This document shows positions 35,352 through 44,580 of a stretch of 64,000 bases of DNA, piece by piece (the first letter of the stretch is position 1; each line of letters starts with the position of its first letter). Source of the stretch: B3-G11 sp036985855 (GTDB taxonomy: Bacteria; Actinomycetota; Acidimicrobiia; Spongiisociales; UBA5794). Under the pieces are notes generated by a model. The model was not told where the DNA came from and did not search any database. It saw only the letters and a program-made list of their open reading frames with translations. The position numbers were made by a program, and so were the translations under genes. The stretch is from NCBI GenBank assembly GCA_036985855.1, contig BTQL01000001.1, positions 1 to 64,000 of the forward strand, in the 5' to 3' direction.

Positions 35352-37535
35352 CTAGCCGACCTTTTCCAGAGGCGCCCAGGCAAGAAGAAGGCGCTTGGAA
35401 CCGTGGGCGTCGAAGATGACGACGGCCTCTGCACGGTCGCCGGTTCCGACGATCTCCTTGACCACGCCCTCGCCCCAGTGAGAGTGCCTGACACGATCGC
35501 CGTTCGACACATCGGCGTCAGTCACCGTACTTGTCGGCGAGCGAGACTCCAAGGTTGCGCGACGCCTGGCCCGCTTCGCTTTCGAAGTCAGATGCTCCGG
35601 AATCTCGTTGAGGAATCGGCTCGGGCCGTTGTAGTTGTTCTGGCCCCACATGTTCCTGCTCCACGCCCTCGTGAGGTACAGGCGTTCCTCTGCCCTGGTC
35701 AACCCGACATAACAGAGTCTGCGCTCCTCCTCGAGTTCCTTTGGATCACCGAGTGATCGCATGTGGGGGAAGATTCCATCTTCAAGTCCCGTGAGAAAGA
35801 CGGCCGGATACTCCAGGCCTTTTGCGTTGTGGAGCGTCATGAGCGTCACGGCCTGGGCATCGTGAACACCGTCGAGGTCTGTGACGAGGCTGATCGCTTC
35901 GAGAAACATATGGACCTTGCCCACACCATCGAGCTGATCCCACTCTGCAGGACCCATTGACGCAGGGCCCGTCTCCTCGAATTCGGCGCCTGCTGTGAGC
36001 AGCTCTTTCAAGTTCTCCTCCCTCCCCATGGCCTCGATCGTTCTCTCGGACCGGACCATGTCGAGATAGCCCGTGTCGTTGAGAACGGCTTCAAGTGCCG
36101 CTTCGGGACCGTCCGATGCCTTCTCCGACACCAGATCGATCACGGCAACGAATGCACCGATCGCGTTCTGTGCGCGTGCCGTGAGCGCATCGATCTGGGA
36201 GACACGCCTCAACGCATCCATGAAGGTGATTCCTTCAGTTTCGGCGAACCGGTCGACATGGGCAACGGAAGTGTCTCCGATCGCACGTTTCGGAGTGTTG
36301 ATGATCCGCTTTATGGCAACCTGGTCATCAGGGTTCACGATGGCTCTCAAGTAAGCCAGGGCATCCTTGACTTCCTTACGGTCGTAATACTTGAGGCCAC
36401 CGACGACCTGATACGTAACGCCGAATCGAACGAAGATCTCCTCGATGACGCGGGACTGGGCGTTCGTCCGGTAGAACACGGCAACGTCATCGAGACCCAC
36501 ACCGATATCTTGGAGTCTGGCAATCTCCTCTGCGATGTATGCAGCCTCCTCGTGCTCATCTTCGGCCTCGAACACGACGATGTGCTCACCCACCCCGGCA
36601 TCGGTCCACAGCCGTTTGGGTCTGCGGCTCGCATTGTTCTTGATGACAGCGTTCGCCGCATCAAGGATCGTCTGTGTGGAGCGGTAATTCTGTTCGAGAA
36701 GGATGACCTTTGTGTCTGGGTAGTCCTTTTCGAATTCCATGATGTTGCGCATATCCGCGCCACGAAATGCGTATATGGACTGGTCAGAATCGCCCACCAC
36801 ACACACATTGCGATGCTTGGCAGCGAGCATCTTGACGAGCATGTACTGAGCACGATTGGTGTCCTGGTACTCGTCCACGAGAATGTATCGGAACCTGTCC
36901 TGCCACCGCTCGAGCACCTCGGGGAAGGCCTGAAGGATTTCGACCGTAAGTGTCAGAATGTCATCGAAGTCGACTGCAGATGCCTCAACGAGCCTCTGCT
37001 GGTACAGCCGATAGATGTCGGAGACCTTCTCGTGGTAAAAGCCGGAATCTTGGGATCCGAAGGTCTCATAGTCGATGAGTTCGTTCTTCGCCTTTGAGAT
37101 AGCCGCCTTCATCTGACGAGGAGGGAACCTCTTCGGATCGAGATCGAGATCCTTGACAACCATCGTTACGAGGCGAGTCGAATCGGCGTCGTCGTAGATC
37201 GAGAAGGAGCTCCTGTACCCCAAGCGATGGATCTCCTGGCGGAGGATTCTCACACATGCGGAGTGGAAAGTCGACACCCACATATCGTTCGCCACACGAC
37301 CTACGAGGCTGCCAACTCGTTCCTTCATCTCTCCTGCAGCCTTGTTCGTGAATGTGATCGCAAGAATCTCGTATGGAGAGACACCGAGGTCACGAACGAG
37401 GTAGGCAATGCGGTATGTGAGCACTCGGGTCTTGCCAGATCCCGCACCGGCAATGACGAGTACCGGTCCGTCCGTTGCCGCAACGGCTTCACGCTGCGTT
37501 GCATTGAGAGATGTGAAAAGGGATGACTCAGACAT
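35352..37535 (-). CDS. pcrA: ATP-dependent DNA helicase PcrA/UvrD
   Basis: Superfamily 1A 3'-5' helicase for repair and removal of proteins from DNA. From the ATG at 37535 it has 727 residues. Motifs in order: LNATQREAV (Q-motif), GAGSGKTRVLTYR (Walker A), LVDEYQDTNRAQ (Walker B), GDSDQSIYAFRGAD (III), EQNYRST (IV), VTLMTLHNAKGLEY (V) and YVGLTRAEERL (VI). The tail after a basic linker (NGDRVRHSHWGEGVV) is the small Tudor-like RNA-polymerase-contact domain of PcrA. A TACAAT hexamer eight bases before this ATG supports the start; an open frame extends 81 codons further but lacks family similarity. Confidence 0.93.
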   Translation of the reverse strand: MSESSLFTSLNATQREAVAATDGPVLVIAGAGSGKTRVLTYRIAYLVRDLGVSPYEILAITFTNKAAGEMKERVGSLVGRVANDMWVSTFHSACVRILRQEIHRLGYRSSFSIYDDADSTRLVTMVVKDLDLDPKRFPPRQMKAAISKAKNELIDYETFGSQDSGFYHEKVSDIYRLYQQRLVEASAVDFDDILTLTVEILQAFPEVLERWQDRFRYILVDEYQDTNRAQYMLVKMLAAKHRNVCVVGDSDQSIYAFRGADMRNIMEFEKDYPDTKVILLEQNYRSTQTILDAANAVIKNNASRRPKRLWTDAGVGEHIVVFEAEDEHEEAAYIAEEIARLQDIGVGLDDVAVFYRTNAQSRVIEEIFVRFGVTYQVVGGLKYYDRKEVKDALAYLRAIVNPDDQVAIKRIINTPKRAIGDTSVAHVDRFAETEGITFMDALRRVSQIDALTARAQNAIGAFVAVIDLVSEKASDGPEAALEAVLNDTGYLDMVRSERTIEAMGREENLKELLTAGAEFEETGPASMGPAEWDQLDGVGKVHMFLEAISLVTDLDGVHDAQAVTLMTLHNAKGLEYPAVFLTGLEDGIFPHMRSLGDPKELEEERRLCYVGLTRAEERLYLTRAWSRNMWGQNNYNGPSRFLNEIPEHLTSKAKRARRRATLESRSPTSTVTDADVSNGDRVRHSHWGEGVVKEIVGTGDRAEAVVIFDAHGSKRLLLAWAPLEKVG

Positions 37536-37606
37536 CGGGGGCGATTGTACAGAACGCACGTGACCGAATCGCAGGCGTGCACATGCGCCGGGTTCTGTGG
37601 CGGAAC

Positions 37607-37750
37607 CTATCGAACGAAGAACCACCACCATCCGGCCAGCAGGGCGATACCGATGGCAAAGATGAACCCGAGATGGAGCACCTTCTTGAACAGCCACCAG
37701 ACCACCGAGATGATGATGAAAACGACTAACAACGAAACGATCGTTGACAT
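37607..37750 (-). CDS. 47-residue membrane protein
   Basis: A short open frame with an AAGGGAG ribosome site four bases before its ATG. The peptide has two hydrophobic stretches (VSLLVVFIIISVVWWLF and FIFAIGIALLAGWWWFFV) split by a short KKVLH turn, consistent with a two-helix hairpin in the membrane. It has no recognised family. It sits 71 bases upstream of pcrA on the same strand. Coding is supported by the ribosome site and the clean hydrophobic pattern, but no homologues were available to check. Confidence 0.55.
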   Translation of the reverse strand: MSTIVSLLVVFIIISVVWWLFKKVLHLGFIFAIGIALLAGWWWFFVR

Positions 37751-37854
37751 GACACTCCCTTGTCCGGTCGGAGCGCACTATAGATGACCTTGACAGCCGC
37801 CCAAGAGGGTTTCGCGCAACGCCGTTGGTCGGATCCGCCCGAAGAAGCGGAACT

Positions 37855-40416
37855 TCAGCTGGCGATCACTGACTCCTCAGAACCGCTCTCACCGTTGATG
37901 TCGCGTTCCTCGATGAGGCCACGAAGCGTCTGCACCAACGCCCCTCTTGCGAAGTCCGACTTGTCGAAGAACGCGTCAACTCCGGCGCGTTCGGCCCGTG
38001 AGCGGTCTTCTTCTGACGCAACGCCAGAAAGCATCACGATCGGGATCGCTCCATATCGTTGACGAACCATGTGAGCCAGAGCGACACCGTCTGCCCTCGG
38101 CATCGAGAAGTCGACGACCAATGCGTCCACCGCGTTCCTAGCGAGTGCAGCCAACGCGTCTGACACGCTTCCAGCGGCAAGCGTGGAGAAGCCGTGGGAC
38201 GCAAGGACACCGGACACGACCTGCCGGACACCCTGGCTGTCGTCGACGACGAGAACCCGATGGACCGGACCCTCCGACAGGGCTTCGGCTGAACGCATGC
38301 GGTCTGCGAGCCTGCCTGCATCCACAAGCATCACGGATTCGTCACCACCCAACAACGCAACACCGCTGACGACCGAGGCTCCGCTGAGCAGCGGTCCAAG
38401 ATCCTTCGTAGCAACTTCATGCATCTCGAGCACCTCGTCGACGGCAAGTGCGATCAGCCCGGTCGGGCTCTGAATCACCATGACCTGGGACGGCAGTCCC
38501 TCAACTTCGAGACCGGCGACCGAAGCAAAGGACGCGTATGGGACACTTTCGTTCTCGAACCCGATCGAGCTGCCCTTCTCCGTCACAGAAATCGAGACGT
38601 CTGGGATCGGAACGATATCGACAACAACCGAACCTGGGACACCCCACACACGATTTCCTGCGAGGAACATCTGGGCTCGTTGCAGAGCGCGGTGGGCCGG
38701 CATGGTGATTACGAAGCTCGTGCCGCGACCCTCGGCTGTGTCGAGTGACATCGATCCGAAAACCTCTTCTACGATCTCGGTGACGCGTCCGAGACCCGAA
38801 CCGGTTCCGGTGAATTCGGAAGAGTCCGGATTCGTGGAAAAGCCATCGGCATACAGGACGGAGTGCAATTCGTCGGCGCTCGGATCGGCTCCGACAAGTT
38901 CATGTTGCACTGCTCTTTCGCGAACTGCTACCCAGTCGATGCCGGAACCATCGTCGGTAATAGCGAGCTGCAAGTGCTGGTCATCTCTGCTCGCCGACAC
39001 TCTGACCATGCCAGCCGAGGACTTGCCCGATGCGATACGGACATCGCGAGGTTCAAGACCGTGAGTGACGGCATTCACCACGAGTTGCCGTACCACCTCG
39101 CCGATACGGTCGAGGAGTTGGCGATCTATCAGTGTCTCATCGCCCTCGATAATGAGCTCGACATCCCGATCGAGCTTTTTCGACAGATACTTGACCAGCT
39201 GAGGAAGAGTCGACGTGATATTGGAGATGGGCACCACGGTGAGGCCAAGCGCCGCGGACTCGAGCTGGACGGATGCGCGTCTCACGGATTCAAGCGATTC
39301 GAGAACACCTTCAGCAGCAGCCTTCGACGCACCCTTCGGAGCGCTCGAGAGCACCCGGGTCGCCTGCTCGACCGCGGAGTCCATATCGATCCTCACGGTC
39401 GCGACATCATTGATCATTCGGAACAGACGCCCAGCGTTCACGGGGACCGACTCCTCGGTCGCCCACGTCTCAACCGCACCAACAAGGCCCCCGAGATCGT
39501 ATGTCTGATTCGTCTCTGGGTCGAGCACAGAGCGCGATCCCTCAACGACGGTGAGGCTCGGCGGCTCGTCCAACGGGCTGACATCGACCGAGTCGGGTGC
39601 CGTTGCAGATTGGGGCACCTCAAGGTGAGCATCAGCCTCGGGTGTCGATTCAGTTGCAACGACCTCATAGGTGATCGTAGGTGTTGCAAGTTTGCCGTCC
39701 GGACCCGGCTCGAACACCAGTGGATCATCTTCGGACTGTTCATCAGGGGTTGTGCTGCTCTCCTGGGCAGTCTCAGAATCGTCTTCGTCCGATCGTTCGA
39801 ATGTGATCGCAGCTACATCTGCCGATCGCTCGACGACCTCGGAGGTCTCGGGCGTGTCAGCTTCAACTACCGACTCCACCACCGGATCGAGTGTTTCGAC
39901 ATCGTCTGGCTCAAGGGCGACGGGCGGAGACGTCTCGTCTTCGACGACTGGCTCAGGGACCTCGACGATCGCTTCGGATTCGGATGGTCCGGCCTCGATC
40001 TGTTCTTCTTCCGTCAGAGGTTCGGGGAGCGATTTGCGTAGGACGGGATCATCGATGACTGTTCGGACGGTTTCGATCGACTCGGACACCGCCGTGGTGT
40101 CCCCCCCGAGTGCTCCAGGAATCGACTCCGCAAGCATCAGCAGTGTTCTACCGAGCATCGAGGACGGTTCAAGGTCACCCTGTTGGATGAACCGCCACAC
40201 GAACTCGCAGGTCTCTCCCCCACGTGCGATCCCCTCATACCCCATAACACGGCCAGTCCCCTTGATGGTATGACCCTCGCGGAGCATCCGGCCTGCAAGC
40301 TCCGAGCTGATTTCACCGCTCACCATGGCCTGCGCACCTTCCGCAAGACTGAGCGACCGTTCATCAAGCTCGTCTTTGAAGAGCTGCTCGAGCTCAAGAT
40401 CGTTTTGCCAGTCCAT
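37855..40416 (-). CDS. CheA-like hybrid histidine kinase (Hpt-kinase-CheW-receiver)
   Basis: An 853-residue signalling kinase. An N-terminal Hpt domain (1-125) has phospho-acceptor His49 in REGHTIKGTGRVMGY. A long acidic linker (130-305) follows, then a dimerisation/spacer region (310-400) and an ATPase domain (405-575) with the N-box LVVNAVTHGLEPRDV, DDGSGIDW and GTGSGLGRV. A CheW-like domain spans 575-705 and a C-terminal receiver 718-838, with acidic pair Asp725/726, phospho-acceptor Asp769, Ser797 and Lys819. The layout is like FrzE or PixL. There are no chemoreceptor, CheW, CheR, CheB or flagellar genes nearby, so it may control pili, development or another output. The acidic linker would suit binding by partners, which is inference. 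Confidence 0.85.
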   Translation of the reverse strand: MDWQNDLELEQLFKDELDERSLSLAEGAQAMVSGEISSELAGRMLREGHTIKGTGRVMGYEGIARGGETCEFVWRFIQQGDLEPSSMLGRTLLMLAESIPGALGGDTTAVSESIETVRTVIDDPVLRKSLPEPLTEEEQIEAGPSESEAIVEVPEPVVEDETSPPVALEPDDVETLDPVVESVVEADTPETSEVVERSADVAAITFERSDEDDSETAQESSTTPDEQSEDDPLVFEPGPDGKLATPTITYEVVATESTPEADAHLEVPQSATAPDSVDVSPLDEPPSLTVVEGSRSVLDPETNQTYDLGGLVGAVETWATEESVPVNAGRLFRMINDVATVRIDMDSAVEQATRVLSSAPKGASKAAAEGVLESLESVRRASVQLESAALGLTVVPISNITSTLPQLVKYLSKKLDRDVELIIEGDETLIDRQLLDRIGEVVRQLVVNAVTHGLEPRDVRIASGKSSAGMVRVSASRDDQHLQLAITDDGSGIDWVAVRERAVQHELVGADPSADELHSVLYADGFSTNPDSSEFTGTGSGLGRVTEIVEEVFGSMSLDTAEGRGTSFVITMPAHRALQRAQMFLAGNRVWGVPGSVVVDIVPIPDVSISVTEKGSSIGFENESVPYASFASVAGLEVEGLPSQVMVIQSPTGLIALAVDEVLEMHEVATKDLGPLLSGASVVSGVALLGGDESVMLVDAGRLADRMRSAEALSEGPVHRVLVVDDSQGVRQVVSGVLASHGFSTLAAGSVSDALAALARNAVDALVVDFSMPRADGVALAHMVRQRYGAIPIVMLSGVASEEDRSRAERAGVDAFFDKSDFARGALVQTLRGLIEERDINGESGSEESVIAS

Positions 40417-40550
40417 CGCTACACCATGAAGTAGAAGGTTGTGTCCACCTATGCCCTATCGGAAGGCTCGATATGGGTCTTGAGCACTATGACTAGTTCC
40501 CTGTTCGAGCACCGGCCGAAGGAATAGTCATCAGGTGCCTGATGCCTGGC

Positions 40551-42122
40551 TCACTCCCACTCAATCGTGGCGGGAGGCTTCGAGGAGATGTCATAGGCAA
40601 CACGGTTGATGCCGTCGACCTCGTTTATCACCCTAGAGGAGATCTTCGCGAGAACGTCGTACGGCAGACGCGCCCAGTCCGCGGTCATTGCATCTTCTGA
40701 CGTAACGGCTCGAACGATGAGCGGGTAGGCATAAGTGCGACCATCGCCCTGTACACCAACGCTCTTGATGGCTGGGAGCACGCCGAACGTCTGCCAGATC
40801 TCACGATAGAGACCAGCTTTTCTGATCTCGTCGAGCACGATGACATCGGCGGCTCTGAGAATATCGAGACGTTCCTTGGTGATGTCACCGATGATGCGCA
40901 CAGCAAGCCCGGGGCCGGGGAATGGCTGACGCCATACGATCTCCTCCGGAAGGCCAAGTTCCTCGCCCACGGCTCTGACCTCGTCCTTGAACAAATCGCG
41001 CAACGGCTCCACGAGTTCGAACGCCATGTCTTGTGGCAAGCCACCAACGTTGTGGTGACTCTTGATCTTTGCAGCATCCTTCGTTCCCGACTCGATCACA
41101 TCGGGATAAAGCGTTCCCTGAACGAGATGGTCTGCACCTTCAATATCTGCAGCGACTTCCTCGAAAACGCGAATAAAGGTTTCGCCGATGATCTTCCGCT
41201 TCTCCTCTGGATCGGTAACTCCTTCGAGAGCGGAAAGGAATCGATCCTCGGCCTTCAGGTGGATGAGGTTCATATGGAAAGTGTTTCGGAAAGTCTCCTC
41301 GACCTGCTCACCCTCACCGAGGCGCATCAAACCATGATCTACAAAGACACAAACCAGCTGATCGCCGATCGCCTTGTGCACCAGAGCGGCCGCGACGGAC
41401 GAGTCGACACCACCAGAAAGGCCACAGATAGCAACACCTTCACCAACAGATTCACGGATCGCATCGACTGATTGCTCGATGATCCCCACACGGGTCCACG
41501 TCGGCCTTGCGCCACATGCTTCCCAGAGAAAGTGTTCGAGTATCCGCTGGCCGTGCTCGGTATGTCTCACCTCCGGATGGAACTGGAGGCCGTAGAAACG
41601 ACGATCCGGGTCCTCCATTGCGGCAACCGGTGCATCAGGCGTCGAAGCTGTCACTACGAACCCGTCCGGGGCGTCAGATACCGCGTCGTTGTGGCTCATC
41701 CAGACCTGCTGGGTCTCCGGCTGGTCACCGAAAAGCAGCGATCCTCCCGTCACCGTGAGTTCGGCAGGCCCGAATTCAGAGGTCCCTGTGGATGCCACGG
41801 CGCCACCCAGCGTCTGAGCCATCACCTGGTGCCCGTAGCAGATTCCAAGAACAGGGATTCCAAGCCCGAAGACCTCCGGATCGATTCCGTAAGCATCCTC
41901 TGCATACACGGACGAGGGTCCACCTGAGAGGACTATTCCGATGGGATCCTTTTCCATGATCTCGTTGGCAGTGATGTCCCTTGGAACGATCTCCGAGAAC
42001 ACGCGAGCTTCCCGTATCCGCCGAGCGATCAGCTGTGCGTACTGTGCGCCGAAGTCGACAACAAGGACACGGTCGAAGTCTCCCTGTGATGCATGGCCCG
42101 ATACCTTTGGGCCCACCATCAA
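40551..42122 (-). CDS. guaA: GMP synthase (glutamine-hydrolysing)
   Basis: Converts XMP to GMP with glutamine. The N-terminal amidotransferase has Cys95 (GICYGHQ), His182 and Glu184 (QFHPEVRHTEHG). The ATP-pyrophosphatase domain has the PP-loop GLSGGVDSSVAA (about 234-245), and the C-terminal dimerisation domain ends KPPATIEWE. At 523 residues it is full length. Its start overlaps the stop of the guaB3-like gene by four bases, so both steps towards GMP are co-translated. Confidence 0.95.
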   Translation of the reverse strand: MMVGPKVSGHASQGDFDRVLVVDFGAQYAQLIARRIREARVFSEIVPRDITANEIMEKDPIGIVLSGGPSSVYAEDAYGIDPEVFGLGIPVLGICYGHQVMAQTLGGAVASTGTSEFGPAELTVTGGSLLFGDQPETQQVWMSHNDAVSDAPDGFVVTASTPDAPVAAMEDPDRRFYGLQFHPEVRHTEHGQRILEHFLWEACGARPTWTRVGIIEQSVDAIRESVGEGVAICGLSGGVDSSVAAALVHKAIGDQLVCVFVDHGLMRLGEGEQVEETFRNTFHMNLIHLKAEDRFLSALEGVTDPEEKRKIIGETFIRVFEEVAADIEGADHLVQGTLYPDVIESGTKDAAKIKSHHNVGGLPQDMAFELVEPLRDLFKDEVRAVGEELGLPEEIVWRQPFPGPGLAVRIIGDITKERLDILRAADVIVLDEIRKAGLYREIWQTFGVLPAIKSVGVQGDGRTYAYPLIVRAVTSEDAMTADWARLPYDVLAKISSRVINEVDGINRVAYDISSKPPATIEWE

Positions 42123-43276
42123 CCCATCCCCACACCCTGGGAACGCTGGAGTTGCTTGCCCTCGGTCTGGAGTGCAGGAGCAACCATGACCTCTGCCTTC
42201 TGGAATTCCTTGACCGTTGCGAAGCCGGTGGTTGCCATCGATCCGCGCAAGCCACCGAAGAGGTTGCGCCTCCCATCGTTCTCATGAGCTGGTCCGACGA
42301 GGATCTCCTCGATCGTGCCGAGCGTTCCCGTCCGGACACGGGACCCTCGTGGAAGTGTCGGATGGAAGGTCGCCATGCCCCAGTGGTAACCCTTCGATGG
42401 GGACTCCGCTGCTGCGGCCATCGGTGAACCGATCATCACAGCATCTGCGCCAACCGCTATGGCCTTGGAGACGTCGCCGCCTGTGCGCATGCCACCGTCC
42501 GCAATGACGTGGACGTAACGGCCGGTCTCCTCGAGATAGGCAGACCGCGCCGCCGCCGCGTCGGCGATCGCAGTTGCCTGGGGAACACCGATGCCGAGCA
42601 CACCTCGGGTAGTGCACGCGGCCCCCGGGCCGACGCCGACGAGGACACCAACCGCACCTGTCCTCATCAGATGCAGGGCTCCCGAGTAGGAAGCGGTGCC
42701 ACCGATGATGATGGGCATCTCGACCTCGCGGATGAACGAGTTGAGGTCGAGCGGTTCCTCGCGGGACGACACATGCTCGGCAGACACCACAGTGCCTTGT
42801 ATAACGAGCACGTCAAGGCCACCGGCCTTTGCGTAGTCGACGTACCTCGAGACAGTGGGCGGAGTGAGACTGCCACACGCAACGACGCCACCATCTTTGA
42901 TCTCCCTGACACGCTGAGTGATGAGATCCGGGTTGACCGGGGCGTTGTAGAGCTCCTGCATGCGCCGGGTGGCATTCCGATCGTCGAGCGACGCTATCTC
43001 GTCATAGACAGGCATCGGATCCTCGTATCGAGTCCAGAGACCTTCGAGGTTGAGCGTCGCAAGACCACCGAGCCGACCGATCTCAATCGCGGTCTGCGGT
43101 GTGACGGCGGAGTCCATCCCCGACGCCATCATCGGTATGTCGAAAGTGAACGCGTCGAGTTCCCACGAGAGATCGACGTCTTCGGGATCTCTGGTCCGCC
43201 GCGTTGGGACGATCGCAATGTCGTCGAATCCCCAGGCTCGACGACCTGACTTCCCCTTGCCGATCTCGATTTCCAA
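42119..43276 (-). CDS. guaB3: GuaB3-family IMP dehydrogenase/GMP reductase-related protein
   Basis: TIM-barrel protein of the GuaB3 group, common in Actinobacteria and Cyanobacteria, acting on purine nucleotides (family work points to GMP reductase or IMPDH-like activity). It has 385 residues and lacks the CBS pair of true IMPDH. The loop GPGAACTTRGVLGIGVPQ carries the reactive Cys, ADGGMRTGGDVSKA follows, and a C-terminal GLRGSMATTGF segment is present. The start is TTG at 43276 with GGAGG six bases upstream. It is directly coupled to guaA. A classical guaB is not in the window. Confidence 0.87.
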   Translation of the reverse strand: MEIEIGKGKSGRRAWGFDDIAIVPTRRTRDPEDVDLSWELDAFTFDIPMMASGMDSAVTPQTAIEIGRLGGLATLNLEGLWTRYEDPMPVYDEIASLDDRNATRRMQELYNAPVNPDLITQRVREIKDGGVVACGSLTPPTVSRYVDYAKAGGLDVLVIQGTVVSAEHVSSREEPLDLNSFIREVEMPIIIGGTASYSGALHLMRTGAVGVLVGVGPGAACTTRGVLGIGVPQATAIADAAAARSAYLEETGRYVHVIADGGMRTGGDVSKAIAVGADAVMIGSPMAAAAESPSKGYHWGMATFHPTLPRGSRVRTGTLGTIEEILVGPAHENDGRRNLFGGLRGSMATTGFATVKEFQKAEVMVAPALQTEGKQLQRSQGVGMG

Positions 43277-43370
43277 GACAAACCTCCACTAGGCGCCAGC
43301 GATGACCCGAGAGTAGTGGGTAGACGGAAGCCAGTAGGCAGCACCGTCTAGGGCCTACTGTCTGCTGGGA

Positions 43371-44354
43371 TCAGAATCCTCTCATACCAGTCGCTTCGCG
43401 AACCTCGCTCATGTATCCCTCGGCCATCTCGTTGGCTCTGATCCCGCTCGAATGTAATACGGCGCGGACATCGCCGTCCTTCAAAGCCTCGAAGCGCTTC
43501 TTGATGGGGCCGACCTCGGCGATCACGGCGTCGGCAACGGCATCCTTGAAGGCGCCATACCCGCCGGATCTGTACTGGTCGACGATGGAATCGATCGAAT
43601 CACCCGTGCAGGCGGACATGATCTCGAGCAGGTTCGAGATCCCAGGTTTGGCATCAGTGTCGTACCGCACTTCCGGATCGCTATCCGTCACAGCGGAACG
43701 AATGCGCTTTCGGATCACATCGGGATCATCGAGCAGTGATACGCGACTCTTGATCTGAGGATCGGACTTCGACATCTTCTTGCTGGGATCGGCAAAGGAC
43801 ATCACTCGTGCCGATGTCTCGGGGATGTATCCCTCCGGAATCGGAAAGACATCACCGAACTTGTTGTTGAAGCGCTCGGCGAGATCACGAGTTACCTCGA
43901 TGTGCTGGCGCTGATCGTCACCAACCGGTACAAGATTCGCATGATGAAGAAGGATGTCTGCCGCCATCAGAACCGGATACGAATAGAGACCGAGATTGGA
44001 GGCTGCACCGGCGGCTGTCTTTTCCTTGAACTGGGTCATGCGGTTCAGCACGCCCATCGGCATGATCGTTGCAAGGATCCACGCAAGTTCTGAATGGCCT
44101 GGGACCTGGCTCTGGGTATAGAGCAGTGATCGATCTGGATCGACACCAAGGGCCAGAAGCACCTTGGCAGTTTCGATCCGTGAGTTCTCCAGCTCGTCAC
44201 GGTCATAGTCGACAGTCATCGCGTGCAGGTCGACGATGCAGTAGATGGTGTCAAATGCATCCTGGAGCTGCACCCAATTCCGGAAAGCGCCGAGGTAACC
44301 GCCGAGATGCATGTTGCCTGTTGGCTGGACGCCTGAGAAGATCCGCTGTTGCAT
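43371..44354 (-). CDS. trpS: Tryptophanyl-tRNA synthetase
   Basis: Class Ic synthetase that charges tRNA-Trp. It has 327 residues. The HIGH-type motif is TGNMHLGGYLGA (12-23), and the KMSKS loop is intact (KKMSKSDPQIKS, about 195-206). The tryptophan-binding PVLMAADIL and VPVGDDQRQHIE segments are present. A TATGCT hexamer (44361-44366) ends six bases before the ATG and no ribosome site is visible, so the mRNA is probably leaderless. It is divergent from the cimA leader region. Confidence 0.94.
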   Translation of the reverse strand: MQQRIFSGVQPTGNMHLGGYLGAFRNWVQLQDAFDTIYCIVDLHAMTVDYDRDELENSRIETAKVLLALGVDPDRSLLYTQSQVPGHSELAWILATIMPMGVLNRMTQFKEKTAAGAASNLGLYSYPVLMAADILLHHANLVPVGDDQRQHIEVTRDLAERFNNKFGDVFPIPEGYIPETSARVMSFADPSKKMSKSDPQIKSRVSLLDDPDVIRKRIRSAVTDSDPEVRYDTDAKPGISNLLEIMSACTGDSIDSIVDQYRSGGYGAFKDAVADAVIAEVGPIKKRFEALKDGDVRAVLHSSGIRANEMAEGYMSEVREATGMRGF

Positions 44355-44360
44355 GCGGCG

Positions 44361-44366
44361 AGCATA
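44361..44366 (-). promoter_or_regulatory. -10-like TATGCT for leaderless trpS
   Basis: On the minus strand TATGCT is followed by six bases (CGCCGC) and the trpS ATG, the same spacing as at the other leaderless-type starts here. Confidence 0.55.
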
Positions 44367-44386
44367 CCGGGGTCCTTCCTGCAGAA

Positions 44387-44445
44387 TCTGTTCTCTGGGC
44401 TCACAACCGGACCCACTCCGGTCCTGAACCCTGGGTTTGGCTGGG
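44387..44445 (-). repeat. Palindromic intergenic repeat, inverted copy
   Basis: This is the reverse complement of the element at 29797: GGGCTCACAACCGGAC, then CCACTCCGGTCCTGAACC, then CTGGGTTTGG, with scattered mismatches. The palindromic arms CCGGAC / GTCCGG-type pairing are largely kept. It lies between trpS and the cimA leader. Confidence 0.7.
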
Positions 44446-44491
44446 GAGTGGTCTTGACGTTTCGGAGTGGGGGGGGCATACTCGCCATGAA

Positions 44492-44527
44492 ATGCAAACC
44501 ACAGCTACCACGATCATTATCACCTAG
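44492..44527 (+). CDS. Leader peptide MQTTATTIIIT upstream of cimA
   Basis: An 11-codon open frame with six Thr and three consecutive Ile codons (ATC ATT ATC) ending in TAG. The stop codon overlaps the base of a perfect hairpin that precedes a second hairpin just before cimA. The composition recalls the E. coli thr leader peptide (TTITTTITIT). Because cimA starts the threonine-independent isoleucine route, ribosome stalling at these codons would be a direct sensor of charged tRNA-Ile and tRNA-Thr. An overlapping ATG at 44487 is in another frame. Confidence 0.65.
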   Translation: MQTTATTIIIT

Positions 44528-44580
44528 CGCACACGTCACACACGTGTGCGCTGCCGAACCCTCCGCAAGTCGGAGGGTTC
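44526..44580 (+). promoter_or_regulatory. Two-hairpin attenuator in cimA leader
   Basis: Hairpin 1 is a perfect 11-bp stem (44526-44536 with 44542-44552, AGCGCACACGT / ACGTGTGCGCT, loop CACAC). Hairpin 2 is a perfect 10-bp stem (44556-44565 with 44571-44580, GAACCCTCCG / CGGAGGGTTC, loop CAAGT) followed by TCTCATT, as expected for an intrinsic terminator. With the Thr/Ile leader peptide in front, this looks like transcription attenuation. I could not identify a clear antiterminator pairing. Confidence 0.65.

Noticed and set aside
40529..40544. CATCAGG-TG-CCTGATG palindrome after guaA considered as a terminator
   Set aside because: The stem is only seven pairs with a two-base loop, too tight to form, and no U-tract follows.
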